55,882 nt of DNA. Source: Saprospiraceae bacterium. Lineage in GTDB: Bacteria > Bacteroidota > Bacteroidia > Chitinophagales > Saprospiraceae. Each line of letters starts with the position of its first letter. Within the stretch, counting starts at the first letter, position 1. The stretch spans positions 1-55,882 of the forward strand of contig JARGNR010000043.1 of the NCBI GenBank assembly GCA_029212405.1, written 5' to 3'. The notes below the pieces were generated by a model that had not been told where the DNA came from, made no database searches, and saw only the letters and a program-made list of their open reading frames with translations. Below are positions 42,401 to 50,080 of this stretch, one piece after another. The translations under genes and the position numbers were made by a program.

Positions 42401-43737
42401 GAACTTCTAATCTTCTGAGAGGACTCAATGACCTCATCGTCCATTTGTGTGGCGGATAGTTGCTGTCCTGCAAATTTTGTGTGTAATCTATGGACTATTG
42501 CTTCGACTATTATTACTGCTCCATCTACAATAAGACCAAAATCTATTGCTCCAAGACTCATAAGGTTTGCAGAAATGCCTAATACGTTCATCATAGCAAT
42601 AGCGAATAACATTGCCAATGGGATGACAGAGGCTACTATTAATCCAGCTCGCCAATTGCCAAGTAAAAGAACTAGGATGAATATGACTATTAAGCCTCCT
42701 TCAAGCAAGTTGGTTTTTACAGTACTCATAGCGGTAGACACAAGTTTGTCTCTTACCAGGTAAGGTTCTATGACAACTCCTTCCGGCAACGATTTTTGTA
42801 CTTGAATGACTCTCTCTCTTATGATCTCAGTAACTGCAGCAGAATTTGCTCCTTTGAACATCATGACTTTTCCACCTACGACCTCTTTACCATTTCTAAC
42901 TAACGCACCATATCGAGGAGCTTTTCCAATTTGTACTGTTGCTACATCTTTTATCAGAAGAGGAGTAGAGCCAGATAATTTCACTACGATCTTCTCAATA
43001 TCTTCTTCTGACCTTGCCAAACCTTCAGCCCGGATGTAGTAGGTGTTTGGATTCTTTTCGATATATGCTCCACCCGTATTTTCATTACTCATATCCAGAG
43101 CGTCAAAAATATCTGTCATACTTAAATCATATGACTTGAGAAGCAAGGGGTCCACCGCCACTTCATATTGTTTGAGGTAACCACCCATGGAATTGATCTC
43201 GGCTACTCCTTCAATACCTGATAGCTGACGCTTGACTATCCAATCTTGAATGGATCGAAGTTCTACGGCATCATATTTATCTTCGTATCCTTCTTCTGGC
43301 CTAACGACATATTGATAAATTTCTCCCAGGCCTGTAGATAACGGAGCCATTTCTGGTTCGCCAAGGCCTTCCGGAATATTGGATTGGGCTTCTTTGAGAG
43401 CTTCATTGACCAATTGCCGACCGAGATAGATGTCATATCCTTCTTCAAAGACGACTGTCACAACAGAAAGACCAAATCTAGAGATAGATCTAATCTCTTC
43501 AATCCTTTGTAAGTTTTGTAAGGATAACTCAACAGGCGTTGTTATAAATTGCTCGATCTCCTGTGTCGCAAGAGTTGGAGAAATCGTGATTACCTGCACT
43601 TGATTATTAGTAATATCGGGTACAGCATCAATGGGTATCTGCTTGAGGGAATAGATACCCCACAATGCCAGGGCTGCTGTTAACAGACCGATTACAAACT
43701 TATTCCTCACGGAATAAGCTATTATATTGTCAAACAT
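39433..43737 (-). CDS. czcA: CzcA-type heavy-metal RND pump fused to a TolC-like domain
   Basis: A 1434-residue fusion. Residues 1 to about 1035 form a heavy-metal RND pump, with twelve transmembrane helices and GAIDFGLIVDGAVIIVEA holding the Czc-type proton-relay aspartates. The stretch EFSQPIQLRFNELMTGAKAD resembles CzcA rather than CusA, favouring Zn/Cd/Co. Residues about 1060-1434 are an outer-membrane efflux (TolC-like) domain (SLDSALQIAVANHPS, SYYQVQYLKEKQ, GLQAGVSLPLFNSN, GTLSYLELL). A hydrophobic segment with FSCSSYAQ lies at the junction and looks like the signal peptide of a once-separate TolC protein. Such fusions are known in Bacteroidota. It is in an operon with the DUF6660 gene upstream and the adaptor downstream. 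Confidence 0.93.
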   Translation of the reverse strand: MFDNIIAYSVRNKFVIGLLTAALALWGIYSLKQIPIDAVPDITNNQVQVITISPTLATQEIEQFITTPVELSLQNLQRIEEIRSISRFGLSVVTVVFEEGYDIYLGRQLVNEALKEAQSNIPEGLGEPEMAPLSTGLGEIYQYVVRPEEGYEDKYDAVELRSIQDWIVKRQLSGIEGVAEINSMGGYLKQYEVAVDPLLLKSYDLSMTDIFDALDMSNENTGGAYIEKNPNTYYIRAEGLARSEEDIEKIVVKLSGSTPLLIKDVATVQIGKAPRYGALVRNGKEVVGGKVMMFKGANSAAVTEIIRERVIQVQKSLPEGVVIEPYLVRDKLVSTAMSTVKTNLLEGGLIVIFILVLLLGNWRAGLIVASVIPLAMLFAIAMMNVLGISANLMSLGAIDFGLIVDGAVIIVEAIVHRLHTKFAGQQLSATQMDDEVIESSQKIRSSAAFGEIIILMVYIPILALVGIEGKMFKPMAETVMLAIGGALILSLTYVPMMIALFHKKNIIIKRTFADRIIEFFHRIYSPVLNLALRLKTVFVVGTVLIFLISIYSFSKMGGEFIPTLEEGDLAMQHILPPGSSLSQSVETAKMVQLKLLKEFHEIEDIVVNIGSAEIPTDPMPVEIGDYALIMKPKSEWTAASSRKGMFEKLEESLHDIPGIGYEFSQPIQLRFNELMTGAKADIAIKLYGEDLDLLYLKAKEAEKSISKINGVGTVNVEQTIGMPQIIVNYNYAKMAQYGLHIKEVNKIIRTAFAGEKAGVIYEGEKRFDLVVRYKQSNRKDIADVQNLFINLDNGAQIPLSSVAKIELIDAPMQISRENTNRRIVIGVNVGDTDVESLVTEIQSTLDKEVVLPSGYYFTYGGQFENLKAANARLMVAVPLALALIFILLFFTFGSVSQAALIFVAIPLSAIGGIWALQLRGMPFSISAGIGFIALFGVAVLNGIVLIGYFNQLKKEGVKDLKSRILKGTEVRLRPVIMTASVASLGFLPMALSTSGGAEVQRPLATVVIGGLISATILTLIILPILYSWLERWSERKSTSLNIKTSASIIIILLFSCSSYAQQSISLDSALQIAVANHPSIASGQLAIEKNNKLTEMSYTLGNTDISYQGDGLFRENGQRINQIGVVQNIPNPLKVKSIQNRNNKLLMRSEVDKLLTISEVKLAVRQSYYQVQYLKEKQTLYGRLITLYEQYLEKAKVRVSAGAANNLEKLNIESKLNEYRMLQKQAVLELPTREEQLNLLLNTDREYTSTGSLTEETKYENTSEDNLWLNRSKLETEIQRAEIDVIKANAKPDFNLGYALQNYTDGGWLHGLQAGVSLPLFNSNNKVKVEAKKIEVEQYLMNEETTQLRLDTKLLESKKNIAIYQEGVLFYKDQLSSLAPQLQDIANINYKTGTLSYLELLNVLNISAQYELEYLTQLYQQKLAISTYQYLINE

Positions 43738-43802
43738 ATATTATGATTGTTTATGTTAAGAAAAAGCGATAGAAAAGGACATAGGTGTCCCACGATATTT
43801 CC

Positions 43803-44102
43803 CTAACATGATATTGGCGGATGCCAAACACTATTTAGATAGTCGAAAGAATAATCTTTTTTATAGTGAAATAGATATTTAGAACCCAAGTCTAAATCCT
43901 CTTGAAATGGTTTTAGGAGTGTAGGTAGAGTGGTAATAGATCCGCAACATGTACAGCTGCAAAAAGGTGTACAGTGATCTGGATGGTCAGAATGACCATC
44001 TGAAGATTGTTCTATTCGCTGTTGACATTCCATACCATCACTACATGGAATCAATGCTAGTGTGGATATAACGATGAGTAATATGTATGTTATCCATTTC
44101 AA
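43803..44102 (-). CDS. DUF6660-family small protein, first gene of the Czc operon
   Basis: A 99-residue protein. TTG at 44102 gives MKWITYILLIVISTLALIPCSDG, which matches the usual DUF6660 start (short signal with AIPC-like ending). The frame runs on to a TTG at 44132, but that extension covers the operator and promoter. After the signal come SDGHSDHPDHCTPFCSCTCC, a His/Cys-rich metal-binding stretch, and a C-terminal SVWHPPIS resembling the family's IWQPP. The function is unknown. The location ahead of the pump suggests a periplasmic metal chaperone or sensor (inference). Confidence 0.75.
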   Translation of the reverse strand: MKWITYILLIVISTLALIPCSDGMECQQRIEQSSDGHSDHPDHCTPFCSCTCCGSITTLPTLLKPFQEDLDLGSKYLFHYKKDYSFDYLNSVWHPPISC

Positions 44103-44107
44103 TGCTG

Positions 44108-44142
44108 CAAATATATAGTAAATGTTGTGCAATCCTGTTGCA
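44108..44142 (-). promoter_or_regulatory. Promoter -7 box with TGCAA-N5-TTGCA operator, Czc operon
   Basis: On the - strand TATATTTG (44108-44115) fits TAnnTTTG. Twelve bases further upstream lies the perfect inverted repeat TGCAA-TCCTG-TTGCA (44128-44142). The layout is the same as at 37484-37518. The -7 box ends only 5 bp before the TTG start, so the message may be nearly leaderless. Confidence 0.6.
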
Positions 44143-44323
44143 ATAAATAATTATGCATATTGATCGTATTTTCAAATTATTAAAGAGGATAAAATGAATA
44201 TCTTTTGTAAAGACCAAACTATCTGTAAATATTTCTTTTCTTACTATTATAATCGAAGGCTACATTATTGTGTTTTATCGATATAATTGAATATTGAATT
44301 ATATATATTATAAAATTAAAAAT

Positions 44324-45163
44324 ATGCATTGCATTTTCTGCAAACAAAAGTCAGATCAAAGTAAAAGCGTAGAGCACGTTATCCCAGAATCATTAGGAAA
44401 TAAAACAATAATACTATCACCTGGAATTGTGTGCGATGAATGCAATAACTATTTCGCTGTCAAAGTTGAAAAGCCTTTATTAGAGCAATTATATTTTCAG
44501 CATGTTAGGTTCAATAACTTCATTCCAAGTAAGAAGAAAAAGATTCCTAAAATAAAAGGAGTAATGGGAGGTGAGGTGAAACTCGAAAGAAAGCTTGATG
44601 GCAGTTCACACATAATAATAGAAGATGAGCAAATCGCAGAAAAAATCAGTAAAGGAATAATTAACAGCATGATTGTAATAAAACTTGATCAGCCAGAATC
44701 TGAAAATCGAATGCTTTCTAGATTTTTGGCCAAAGCTGCTTTAGAAACATTATGTCTGCAGACTGGAGGTGATTCATCGTTGATATCAGAAATAGTAAAT
44801 TCGACAGAGCTAGACCCTATAAGAAACTATGCTCGATATGGAATAGGAGGTTTTTGGAATTACCACCAAAGGAAATTATATGATGAATCAGATAGATTTG
44901 TGAATCCTATTCATGCTAAAGAGCCTTATGAAATATTGCATGAATTAGACTGCATATGGTTAGCCAAAGAGAAGCTTTATTTTGTATTAATGTTGATGGG
45001 AATTGAATATGTAATTGATTTTGACGGACCAGATATCTCCTCATATATTTCATGGCTAGAAAAAAATGATAATATGGCACCAATGGAGCTTTTTGATGAT
45101 AGAAAAGTTATTAAAGGAGATCCTAATAATAATTGGAAAATGCGATATGATAACTTAGATTAA
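44324..45163 (+). CDS. HNH endonuclease-like protein
   Basis: A 279-residue protein starting MHCIFCKQKSDQSKSVEHVI at the ATG at 44324 (a TTG at 44294 is in frame). It has a zinc-coordinating HNH domain: CIFC (residues 3-6), EHVIPESLGN with the catalytic His, and CDECNNYF with the second Cys pair and Asn. Such stand-alone HNH proteins are common in accessory regions with varied targets. The remaining 210 residues are not recognised. It is convergent with the next gene, overlapping it by 4 bp at their 3' ends. Confidence 0.75.
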   Translation: MHCIFCKQKSDQSKSVEHVIPESLGNKTIILSPGIVCDECNNYFAVKVEKPLLEQLYFQHVRFNNFIPSKKKKIPKIKGVMGGEVKLERKLDGSSHIIIEDEQIAEKISKGIINSMIVIKLDQPESENRMLSRFLAKAALETLCLQTGGDSSLISEIVNSTELDPIRNYARYGIGGFWNYHQRKLYDESDRFVNPIHAKEPYEILHELDCIWLAKEKLYFVLMLMGIEYVIDFDGPDISSYISWLEKNDNMAPMELFDDRKVIKGDPNNNWKMRYDNLD

Positions 45164-45984
45164 AACAAACTCAGTTGAGATTCTTTCTTAGGATAGAACA
45201 CTCCAATAATTACAAAAGGATTTTTGGCTCTTTTTTGATGAAATTGTTTTGTAGTTCCGAGAAAAAGATGAATATCTTTATTTTTCAGAAAGTCATCATC
45301 ATACTTTTCTTTCACTTTTTGTAGTGCCATTTTCTCATCTCCATTTGCTTTATCAAGACATTTCCAGAATAACTGGCCAATCTCCCAATCTTCAATCATC
45401 ATCTTACTGCCTTTACCATTTTCATCCTCAAAATGATAATAAAATTTGTAGGGAAGTTTTTTAATTTTAATCTCTGGATCAACATCCTCGAAAAGACTTC
45501 CTTGTTGACGAATTGCTTTCCAAGTATCTTTCCATTCTCTCTCTGTTTCTGTCCAACTAAACTGAGTGATTTTAGAGGGCTTAAATACGGCTAAAGAAGT
45601 ATTGGTTGGAGCTTTGGAAGATTCAATCAATGCTTGAAGGTCGAACCAAACATTTTTGAGACAAATTTCTTTTCTTTTTAACCAATTGCTTTTCGGCTCA
45701 ACGGTATCACCAATTTCAATATCTGAAAAATTGTAATTATTGGGGCTATAGCTCTCTGGTCTGAAATCGTCTTCTCTTTTGCTCAACTCTAAAGTAATCC
45801 AAGTATACTTGAATGTTTTAGTTTTTCCATCTCTTTTAAAACCGCTATAAAATTTGAGAGGTACTGGATATATTCTAATCCAAGAACCGTCTTCTAGCAT
45901 CCCAGCAGTGCATACTAACTCATCATATGACCTCGAAGGAAGTGGATATGTAATGACCGTTAGTAACACCTTAGTTCTTGGCAT
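45160..45984 (-). CDS. Conserved unknown protein, partner of the DUF488 protein
   Basis: A 274-residue protein with a distinctive start (RTKVLLTVITYPLPSRSYDE, then AGMLEDGSWIRIYPVPLKFY), a beta-rich N-terminal half and a C-terminal half ending FHQKRAKNPFVIIGVFYPKK. The same start is typical of a family that occurs in two-gene operons with DUF488 proteins. I do not know its activity. No catalytic motif is obvious, although the FHQKRAKNPFVIIG tail is strongly patterned. Its ATG directly follows the stop of the DUF488 gene. Confidence 0.6.
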   Translation of the reverse strand: MPRTKVLLTVITYPLPSRSYDELVCTAGMLEDGSWIRIYPVPLKFYSGFKRDGKTKTFKYTWITLELSKREDDFRPESYSPNNYNFSDIEIGDTVEPKSNWLKRKEICLKNVWFDLQALIESSKAPTNTSLAVFKPSKITQFSWTETEREWKDTWKAIRQQGSLFEDVDPEIKIKKLPYKFYYHFEDENGKGSKMMIEDWEIGQLFWKCLDKANGDEKMALQKVKEKYDDDFLKNKDIHLFLGTTKQFHQKRAKNPFVIIGVFYPKKESQLSLF

Positions 45985-46875
45985 CTAAATATGTTTTAAC
46001 ATGAGTTTTGATTTCGAGAGAGCAACAACAGACTCCGCTAAAGGCTTTCTATGACACTGACATATATTCTCTTCAAAACAGGTTAAAGCCACCCTTTTAT
46101 ATTCACTTACTAAAGCACCAATTTGTTCTTGATACGGAACTGTTGTAGTTAAAGTATTATCCCTATAGTCCTCGAATAGGGAGTCATAATCAGATTGAAC
46201 ATTGAGTTCTGTTCTTTTATCAGATTCTATTCCAACTTCCGGCATATGTCTATATTCAATACTGATTCCATTGCAAGCATTTAGAAGCTGTTTCTTACTG
46301 AATCCATACTTCATACTTTTGGCATTTTTTCGTACATCTATCAATAATTTGATATCGTATTCAATAAGTTTATTTAAATAAGATTCTAATGAAATACCTT
46401 CATAGCCAATAGTATAGAGAGATTCAATGTTGGAATGAGTCTTATGTTCTTCAACCTTTACTAATTCTTCGGCATTTAGATGCTTATGAGCAATTGTACT
46501 CTTCGTTGCCCAATAAGGAAAATTCTTGTAAGTAAAGGTGATCAGTTCATTTGTGGATTTAGAACCATGATGCTTAATTAGTGCCTTCATAGTTCTTCTA
46601 TCATCTTCTTTCAATTGACTTATATAGTCAGTATCATTATCATTTAAGGACCAACTTTTATCATCAGAAGATACAAGATTATACTTAATCATAGTGCCTA
46701 AATCTGCATTCGCTTGAAATGAAAAACACCCATATTTATAGGGTACAAAATCATACACTTTAGTACTATTAGGATATTTGGTAAAAATAAAAAGTAGTTT
46801 TTGAAGGTCAATCTTAGATACGGCCCCATCCTTCAAGGCTAATAATGACAGAATTATTTTTCGACGGTAATACAT
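45985..46875 (-). CDS. DUF488-domain protein with an N-terminal SocA/HTH-like domain
   Basis: A 296-residue protein. The first 140 residues (ILSLLALKDGAVSKIDLQKLLFIF, YDFVPYKYGCFSFQANADL) resemble a SocA/Panacea-like or winged-helix region. From about residue 150 the DUF488 domain follows: YTIGYEGISLESYLNKL, LLIDVRKNAKSMKYGFSK, YRHMPEVG and CFEENICQCHRKPLAESV, containing a Cys-x-Cys-His-Arg motif near the end. DUF488 proteins are linked to DNA or metal processes, but the function is unsettled. With the following gene it forms a tight pair (no gap), a candidate defence unit. Confidence 0.75.
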   Translation of the reverse strand: MYYRRKIILSLLALKDGAVSKIDLQKLLFIFTKYPNSTKVYDFVPYKYGCFSFQANADLGTMIKYNLVSSDDKSWSLNDNDTDYISQLKEDDRRTMKALIKHHGSKSTNELITFTYKNFPYWATKSTIAHKHLNAEELVKVEEHKTHSNIESLYTIGYEGISLESYLNKLIEYDIKLLIDVRKNAKSMKYGFSKKQLLNACNGISIEYRHMPEVGIESDKRTELNVQSDYDSLFEDYRDNTLTTTVPYQEQIGALVSEYKRVALTCFEENICQCHRKPLAESVVALSKSKLMLKHI

Positions 46876-46936
46876 ATGGCAAAATTAGTTAATGTATTTA
46901 TAAATAACGAATGAAAGATTCATAATCGTGTTCCAA

Positions 46937-46964
46937 CAAAAAAAGCAGAGCCTCTCGACTCTGC
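46937..46964 (-). terminator. Terminator after the DnaC-like ATPase gene
   Basis: GCAGAG (46945-46950) and CTCTGC (46959-46964) form a perfect stem with an 8-nt loop. On the - strand the stem is followed by a run of seven or more Ts. A second hairpin, ATCATCCT/AGGATGAT (46993-47021), lies closer to the gene. Together they end the integrative-element unit. Confidence 0.75.
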
Positions 46965-47144
46965 ATTCCCCATTCTCATATCACGATAAACCATCATCCT
47001 TTATGGAGTTTTTAGGATGATCTTCAACCAATTACAAAAGCAATATATGTCAAGGTTTTCGATTGTGCAATAGCTTCGTAAGCATTGGGTTGTATTGGTT
47101 TAATTTAGTTGAAAATAAATTTTTAGACTGCTTGAAATCTTGAA

Positions 47145-47783
47145 TTATTGACGCTTGTCGAAGGTATTTTCGTCGTAATAGATCAAATTAAACATCTCTC
47201 TCAATCTCGATCTTACCCTGGTGCCATATCGTTCTTCCAACTCATCAGAATTGAGATTTGTAGTACCATGAGTCAATATTTTCTTTGATATAAAAAGGTC
47301 ATATCTGCTCAATAATATTTCTCCAATAACATTCACTGGAGTGCCAAAATATTTCATTGGTAGTTCTACACCAATATCATCAAGGCACAATGGAACAGGT
47401 GAGCGCACTGATCGTGTATATTTGTGTATTACATCATATCCTTGTTTGGTAAATTCCAATGTAATCTGACGAGCAGGCTTGATGTAGAATGCTCTAGACT
47501 TCTTGGTAAGATCGCAGAGTAATGTCATTATGGATGTCTTTCCACAACCAACTGGCCCAACAAGCAGAATGCCCTTTGAAAGCATAATGTTGTGTTTCCT
47601 GCTTCCATCGTGGTCTTTGATCATCCAACTTAGAAGTTTATGAATCACTTGAAAATCCACTGGGTGAATCTTGAAGTGCTTGCCGAATTTTTCTTTGCCC
47701 TTGTATTCCAAATATTGAATGGTATTTGTAAAATCGTAATGAGCAACTCCATCTTTGATTTGCATAATTTCAGAGAGGTTCAT
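47145..47783 (-). CDS. DnaC/IstB-like AAA ATPase
   Basis: A 212-residue ATPase starting MNLSEIMQIKDG at the ATG at 47783. The longer start at 47837 lies inside the preceding gene. Walker A is GPVGCGKT (near residue 75), Walker B PLCLDDIG (near 131), and a sensor-like HGTTNLNSDELEERYG with RVRSRLREMFN (arginine finger region) follows. It resembles helicase-loader proteins of phages and ICEs and could support element replication. It overlaps the 3' end of the replication-like gene by 14 bp. Confidence 0.8.
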   Translation of the reverse strand: MNLSEIMQIKDGVAHYDFTNTIQYLEYKGKEKFGKHFKIHPVDFQVIHKLLSWMIKDHDGSRKHNIMLSKGILLVGPVGCGKTSIMTLLCDLTKKSRAFYIKPARQITLEFTKQGYDVIHKYTRSVRSPVPLCLDDIGVELPMKYFGTPVNVIGEILLSRYDLFISKKILTHGTTNLNSDELEERYGTRVRSRLREMFNLIYYDENTFDKRQ

Positions 47784-48450
47784 CGTATCTTTTTTTGTTG
47801 TTTGTATGCAGGTAGTCCATTTGTTGGACAACCCCATTCTTGGTTTTCTCGTTTGTGCTCAGAATCCATTTTCGAGCGGCAGCTTCCCAGTCGACAATTG
47901 GAGTCGATCCAATCATCCAACCTTTGGATTCGTAATGATTCCAAAATTTCTGCCCTTCGATTTTTGAAGACCTGTTTTTTTCAAAAAAATTAATTACAAA
48001 AATTTCAGAGTTGGGACTCTCTTTATTGTTTATAGGTTTATGTTTAATAGGTTTATTAGATAATACCACCTCTAGTCCATTAAACGAACTAGGTTGAACT
48101 ATGGCAAGTCCATCTGTCGAACTAGTAACCTGCGATTCTTGGTTGAGACTAGTCCATTTAATGATCAAGCTAAAAGAGCTTTTTACAAATGGATTGTGGG
48201 ATGGTTTGTAGGTGATATATTGCCATTCTTGAAGCTCATTTAAGCACTTAGAATAAGTTGATTTTGACCTTACTTTTGAGAGTTTCATAATATCTCCTCT
48301 GGATGCTGTGAAGGTCTCTTGAAATCGATTTACATTCCAAAATTGAAACAATGCCATGTACAAACTTATGTGATATGGTGATAATCTTTCATCCTGATAC
48401 ACCCTTCTAAAAAAGGCAATATTTTGCTGTATGTAATTGACTTTTTCCAT
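47770..48450 (-). CDS. Replication-like protein of an integrative element
   Basis: A 226-residue protein. The N-terminal half (YHISLYMALFQFWNVNRF, ASRGDIMKLSKVRSKSTYSK) resembles a winged-helix DNA-binding domain. The C-terminal part contains FWNHYESKGWMIGSTPIVDW and AAARKWIL, typical of DnaD-like C-termini in Bacteroidota phages and ICEs. It probably opens the origin and recruits the ATPase encoded next to it (inference). Its start overlaps the stop of the HTH gene by 1 bp. Confidence 0.65.
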   Translation of the reverse strand: MEKVNYIQQNIAFFRRVYQDERLSPYHISLYMALFQFWNVNRFQETFTASRGDIMKLSKVRSKSTYSKCLNELQEWQYITYKPSHNPFVKSSFSLIIKWTSLNQESQVTSSTDGLAIVQPSSFNGLEVVLSNKPIKHKPINNKESPNSEIFVINFFEKNRSSKIEGQKFWNHYESKGWMIGSTPIVDWEAAARKWILSTNEKTKNGVVQQMDYLHTNNKKRYDEPL

Positions 48451-48734
48451 TAGACGTATTGTTTATTATCCACTCTATTACCTTCAATGAGACTTACAAT
48501 TTCGGCATAATCATAAAGTATAATACCACCTACTTTTGAGAAAGGTAGTGTGCCATTCACACGAAGATTAGCTAGTGTGCCAGCGGAAATTCCCATAAGC
48601 TCTTTGACCTGTGGAGATTTTAGGTATCGTTTTTTAGGTTCTTGTGCAATGGTTTTTATGATTTCTTTTAATTCATCGAGAAGTTCCATTTTGAATTCTC
48701 TAAGGTCGTCTGTTGTTAGGATCTCTGCTCCCAT
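48450..48734 (-). CDS. Excisionase-like helix-turn-helix protein
   Basis: A 94-residue protein with a coiled N-terminus (REFKMELLDELKEIIKTIAQ) and a MerR/excisionase-type helix-turn-helix (LKSPQVKELMGISAGTLANL, then GTLPFSKVGGIILYDYAEI). Such proteins bind attachment sites or control excision genes. Position, size and neighbours (RteC and integrase to the right, replication genes to the left) suit an Xis-like or regulatory role. The 308 bp between it and RteC contain no gene, only AT-rich hairpins. Confidence 0.8.
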   Translation of the reverse strand: MGAEILTTDDLREFKMELLDELKEIIKTIAQEPKKRYLKSPQVKELMGISAGTLANLRVNGTLPFSKVGGIILYDYAEIVSLIEGNRVDNKQYV

Positions 48735-48981
48735 GATTTTGTAATTTTAATTGTGATAAAAATCGTAGGACATGGAAAACGTAAACTGATACCTTTGTAC
48801 CTGAAAAGAACGAATTGAGGTCACTCAAAATAATATCCATGCCCTAACGAAACTTTTTGATATTGTCAGGGCAAAGATCAATGAGAGAATTAAGAAAAAA
48901 TATAGAGGTCTTATTAGGTAATAAAGATTTTTTGATCAAAAGATTTGTATTGAAATGTACTCAAAACAGACCCTTTTCCAC

Positions 48982-49040
48982 TTTTATTACCACCACATTA
49001 TTGAAAATCATCAATTTATTAGTAATAAATGGTAATAAAA
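48982..49040. repeat. AT-rich nested inverted repeats downstream of rteC
   Basis: TTTTATTACCA (48982-48992) pairs perfectly with TGGTAATAAAA (49030-49040), and inside it ATTTATTA-G-TAATAAAT is another palindrome (49013-49029). It lies 4 bp after the rteC stop codon and may act as a bidirectional terminator. The rest of 48735-49043 shows nothing I recognise. Confidence 0.45.
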
Positions 49041-49043
49041 ATA

Positions 49044-49865
49044 TCAGTCTTCATCCAATGCATTTTCAAATGAAGATTTAAGAAGTTGCATAAACTTCGC
49101 TCTTTCTCCTTTTCTGGCTTTCATATTGCTAAAATATTGATAGAAATTCTTAAGGTCTATACCAAATAAATCACTCAAGGCAGTAATTATTTGTTTGATA
49201 TCATTATCGACTTTCTTCGATTTGTATAAAGCATAACCAAGTTCTATGGCTTCGGCAGGTGTGCCATTGAATGTCAAAGAAAAGGGCTCAGTCCGCGATA
49301 TTTCAGGACTAGATTTTATGCCTTTAATTCTTTGATTAAGATATACGATAAGGTCTCTTGATCCTCTAAGTCTTGCAATTGTTTTCCCATGTAGACTGGC
49401 GAATGATGGGTCAATAAAGGTAGCATCAAAATCTGTATCTTGTGATAATCCATAGTTCCCTCGAGTAAAATATTGACTATCTCTATCAGTCTTGCCTTTT
49501 GAATAGTAGGTCCAAATTTCCTTTTTGTTCTGACAAAAGTTGTTCACTTTTCTAAGTTCATCTTTGAAGTATTTGATCTGAGCCTTAGAATCAGAGATTC
49601 CTATATTAATTTCTATTTTATACACTTTATCATAATAGTATAATTTGGATAGGAAATAAGGCTTAAGGTTTTTGAAGAAATGGATTTCCTCATTTGTATT
49701 TTTAAATCCATGTGAATGGATATGAAACTTTAAGTCATCAACAGCTCTCTTACAAATGAGTGAGAGCCTTTGGCTTTTTGTGATGATGTCTAAATTGAAT
49801 GTTTCTACGTGAGAAATCTGTTTGTCCAGTTCCTCCATTAAAGTGTTTGTAAAGGGTATTATCAT
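49044..49865 (-). CDS. rteC: RteC-family regulator
   Basis: A 273-residue protein of the RteC family, which in CTnDOT activates excision genes. Recognisable parts are HIHSHGFKNTNEEIHFFKNLKP (as HIHSHGF and EEIHFFKNLKP), an acidic helical middle, RDSQYFTRGNYG, and the C-terminal winged-helix section FNGTPAEAIELGYALYKS, TALSDLFGIDLKNFY. The length fits the family. It lies 215 bp from the integrase gene on the same strand, a standard arrangement for Bacteroidota integrative elements. Confidence 0.88.
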   Translation of the reverse strand: MIIPFTNTLMEELDKQISHVETFNLDIITKSQRLSLICKRAVDDLKFHIHSHGFKNTNEEIHFFKNLKPYFLSKLYYYDKVYKIEINIGISDSKAQIKYFKDELRKVNNFCQNKKEIWTYYSKGKTDRDSQYFTRGNYGLSQDTDFDATFIDPSFASLHGKTIARLRGSRDLIVYLNQRIKGIKSSPEISRTEPFSLTFNGTPAEAIELGYALYKSKKVDNDIKQIITALSDLFGIDLKNFYQYFSNMKARKGERAKFMQLLKSSFENALDED

Positions 49866-50035
49866 GATGTTGTAATTTGTTCATAGTTCGTGATCTTAAT
49901 TTAATATTGAATAATTTGTCTAAGGTTTTTTGAGCAATCAATAGGTTAATGACTACAAATTATTATTCTTGGTTTATACTTAAAATACTGTAACTATAAT
50001 TACAATTCCGTTAGCAAGATATGTTATAAAATTAT

Positions 50036-50067
50036 AAATGCGTATCCATTTTGATGGATACGCATTT
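50036..50067 (-). terminator. 14-bp perfect hairpin after the integrase gene
   Basis: AAATGCGTATCCAT (50036-50049) pairs with ATGGATACGCATTT (50054-50067) around four bases, 13 bp after the integrase stop. On the - strand a T/A-rich tail follows. It probably terminates integrase transcription. Confidence 0.75.
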
Positions 50068-50080
50068 ATTTAAGATAAAT

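Noticed and set aside
40592-43039. Several + strand ORFs opposite the CzcA gene
   Set aside because: They are shadow frames of the large - strand pump gene and show no family features.
48857-49081. 74-residue + strand ORF between the HTH gene and rteC
   Set aside because: It overlaps the 3' end of rteC, crosses AT-rich hairpins and resembles no known protein.
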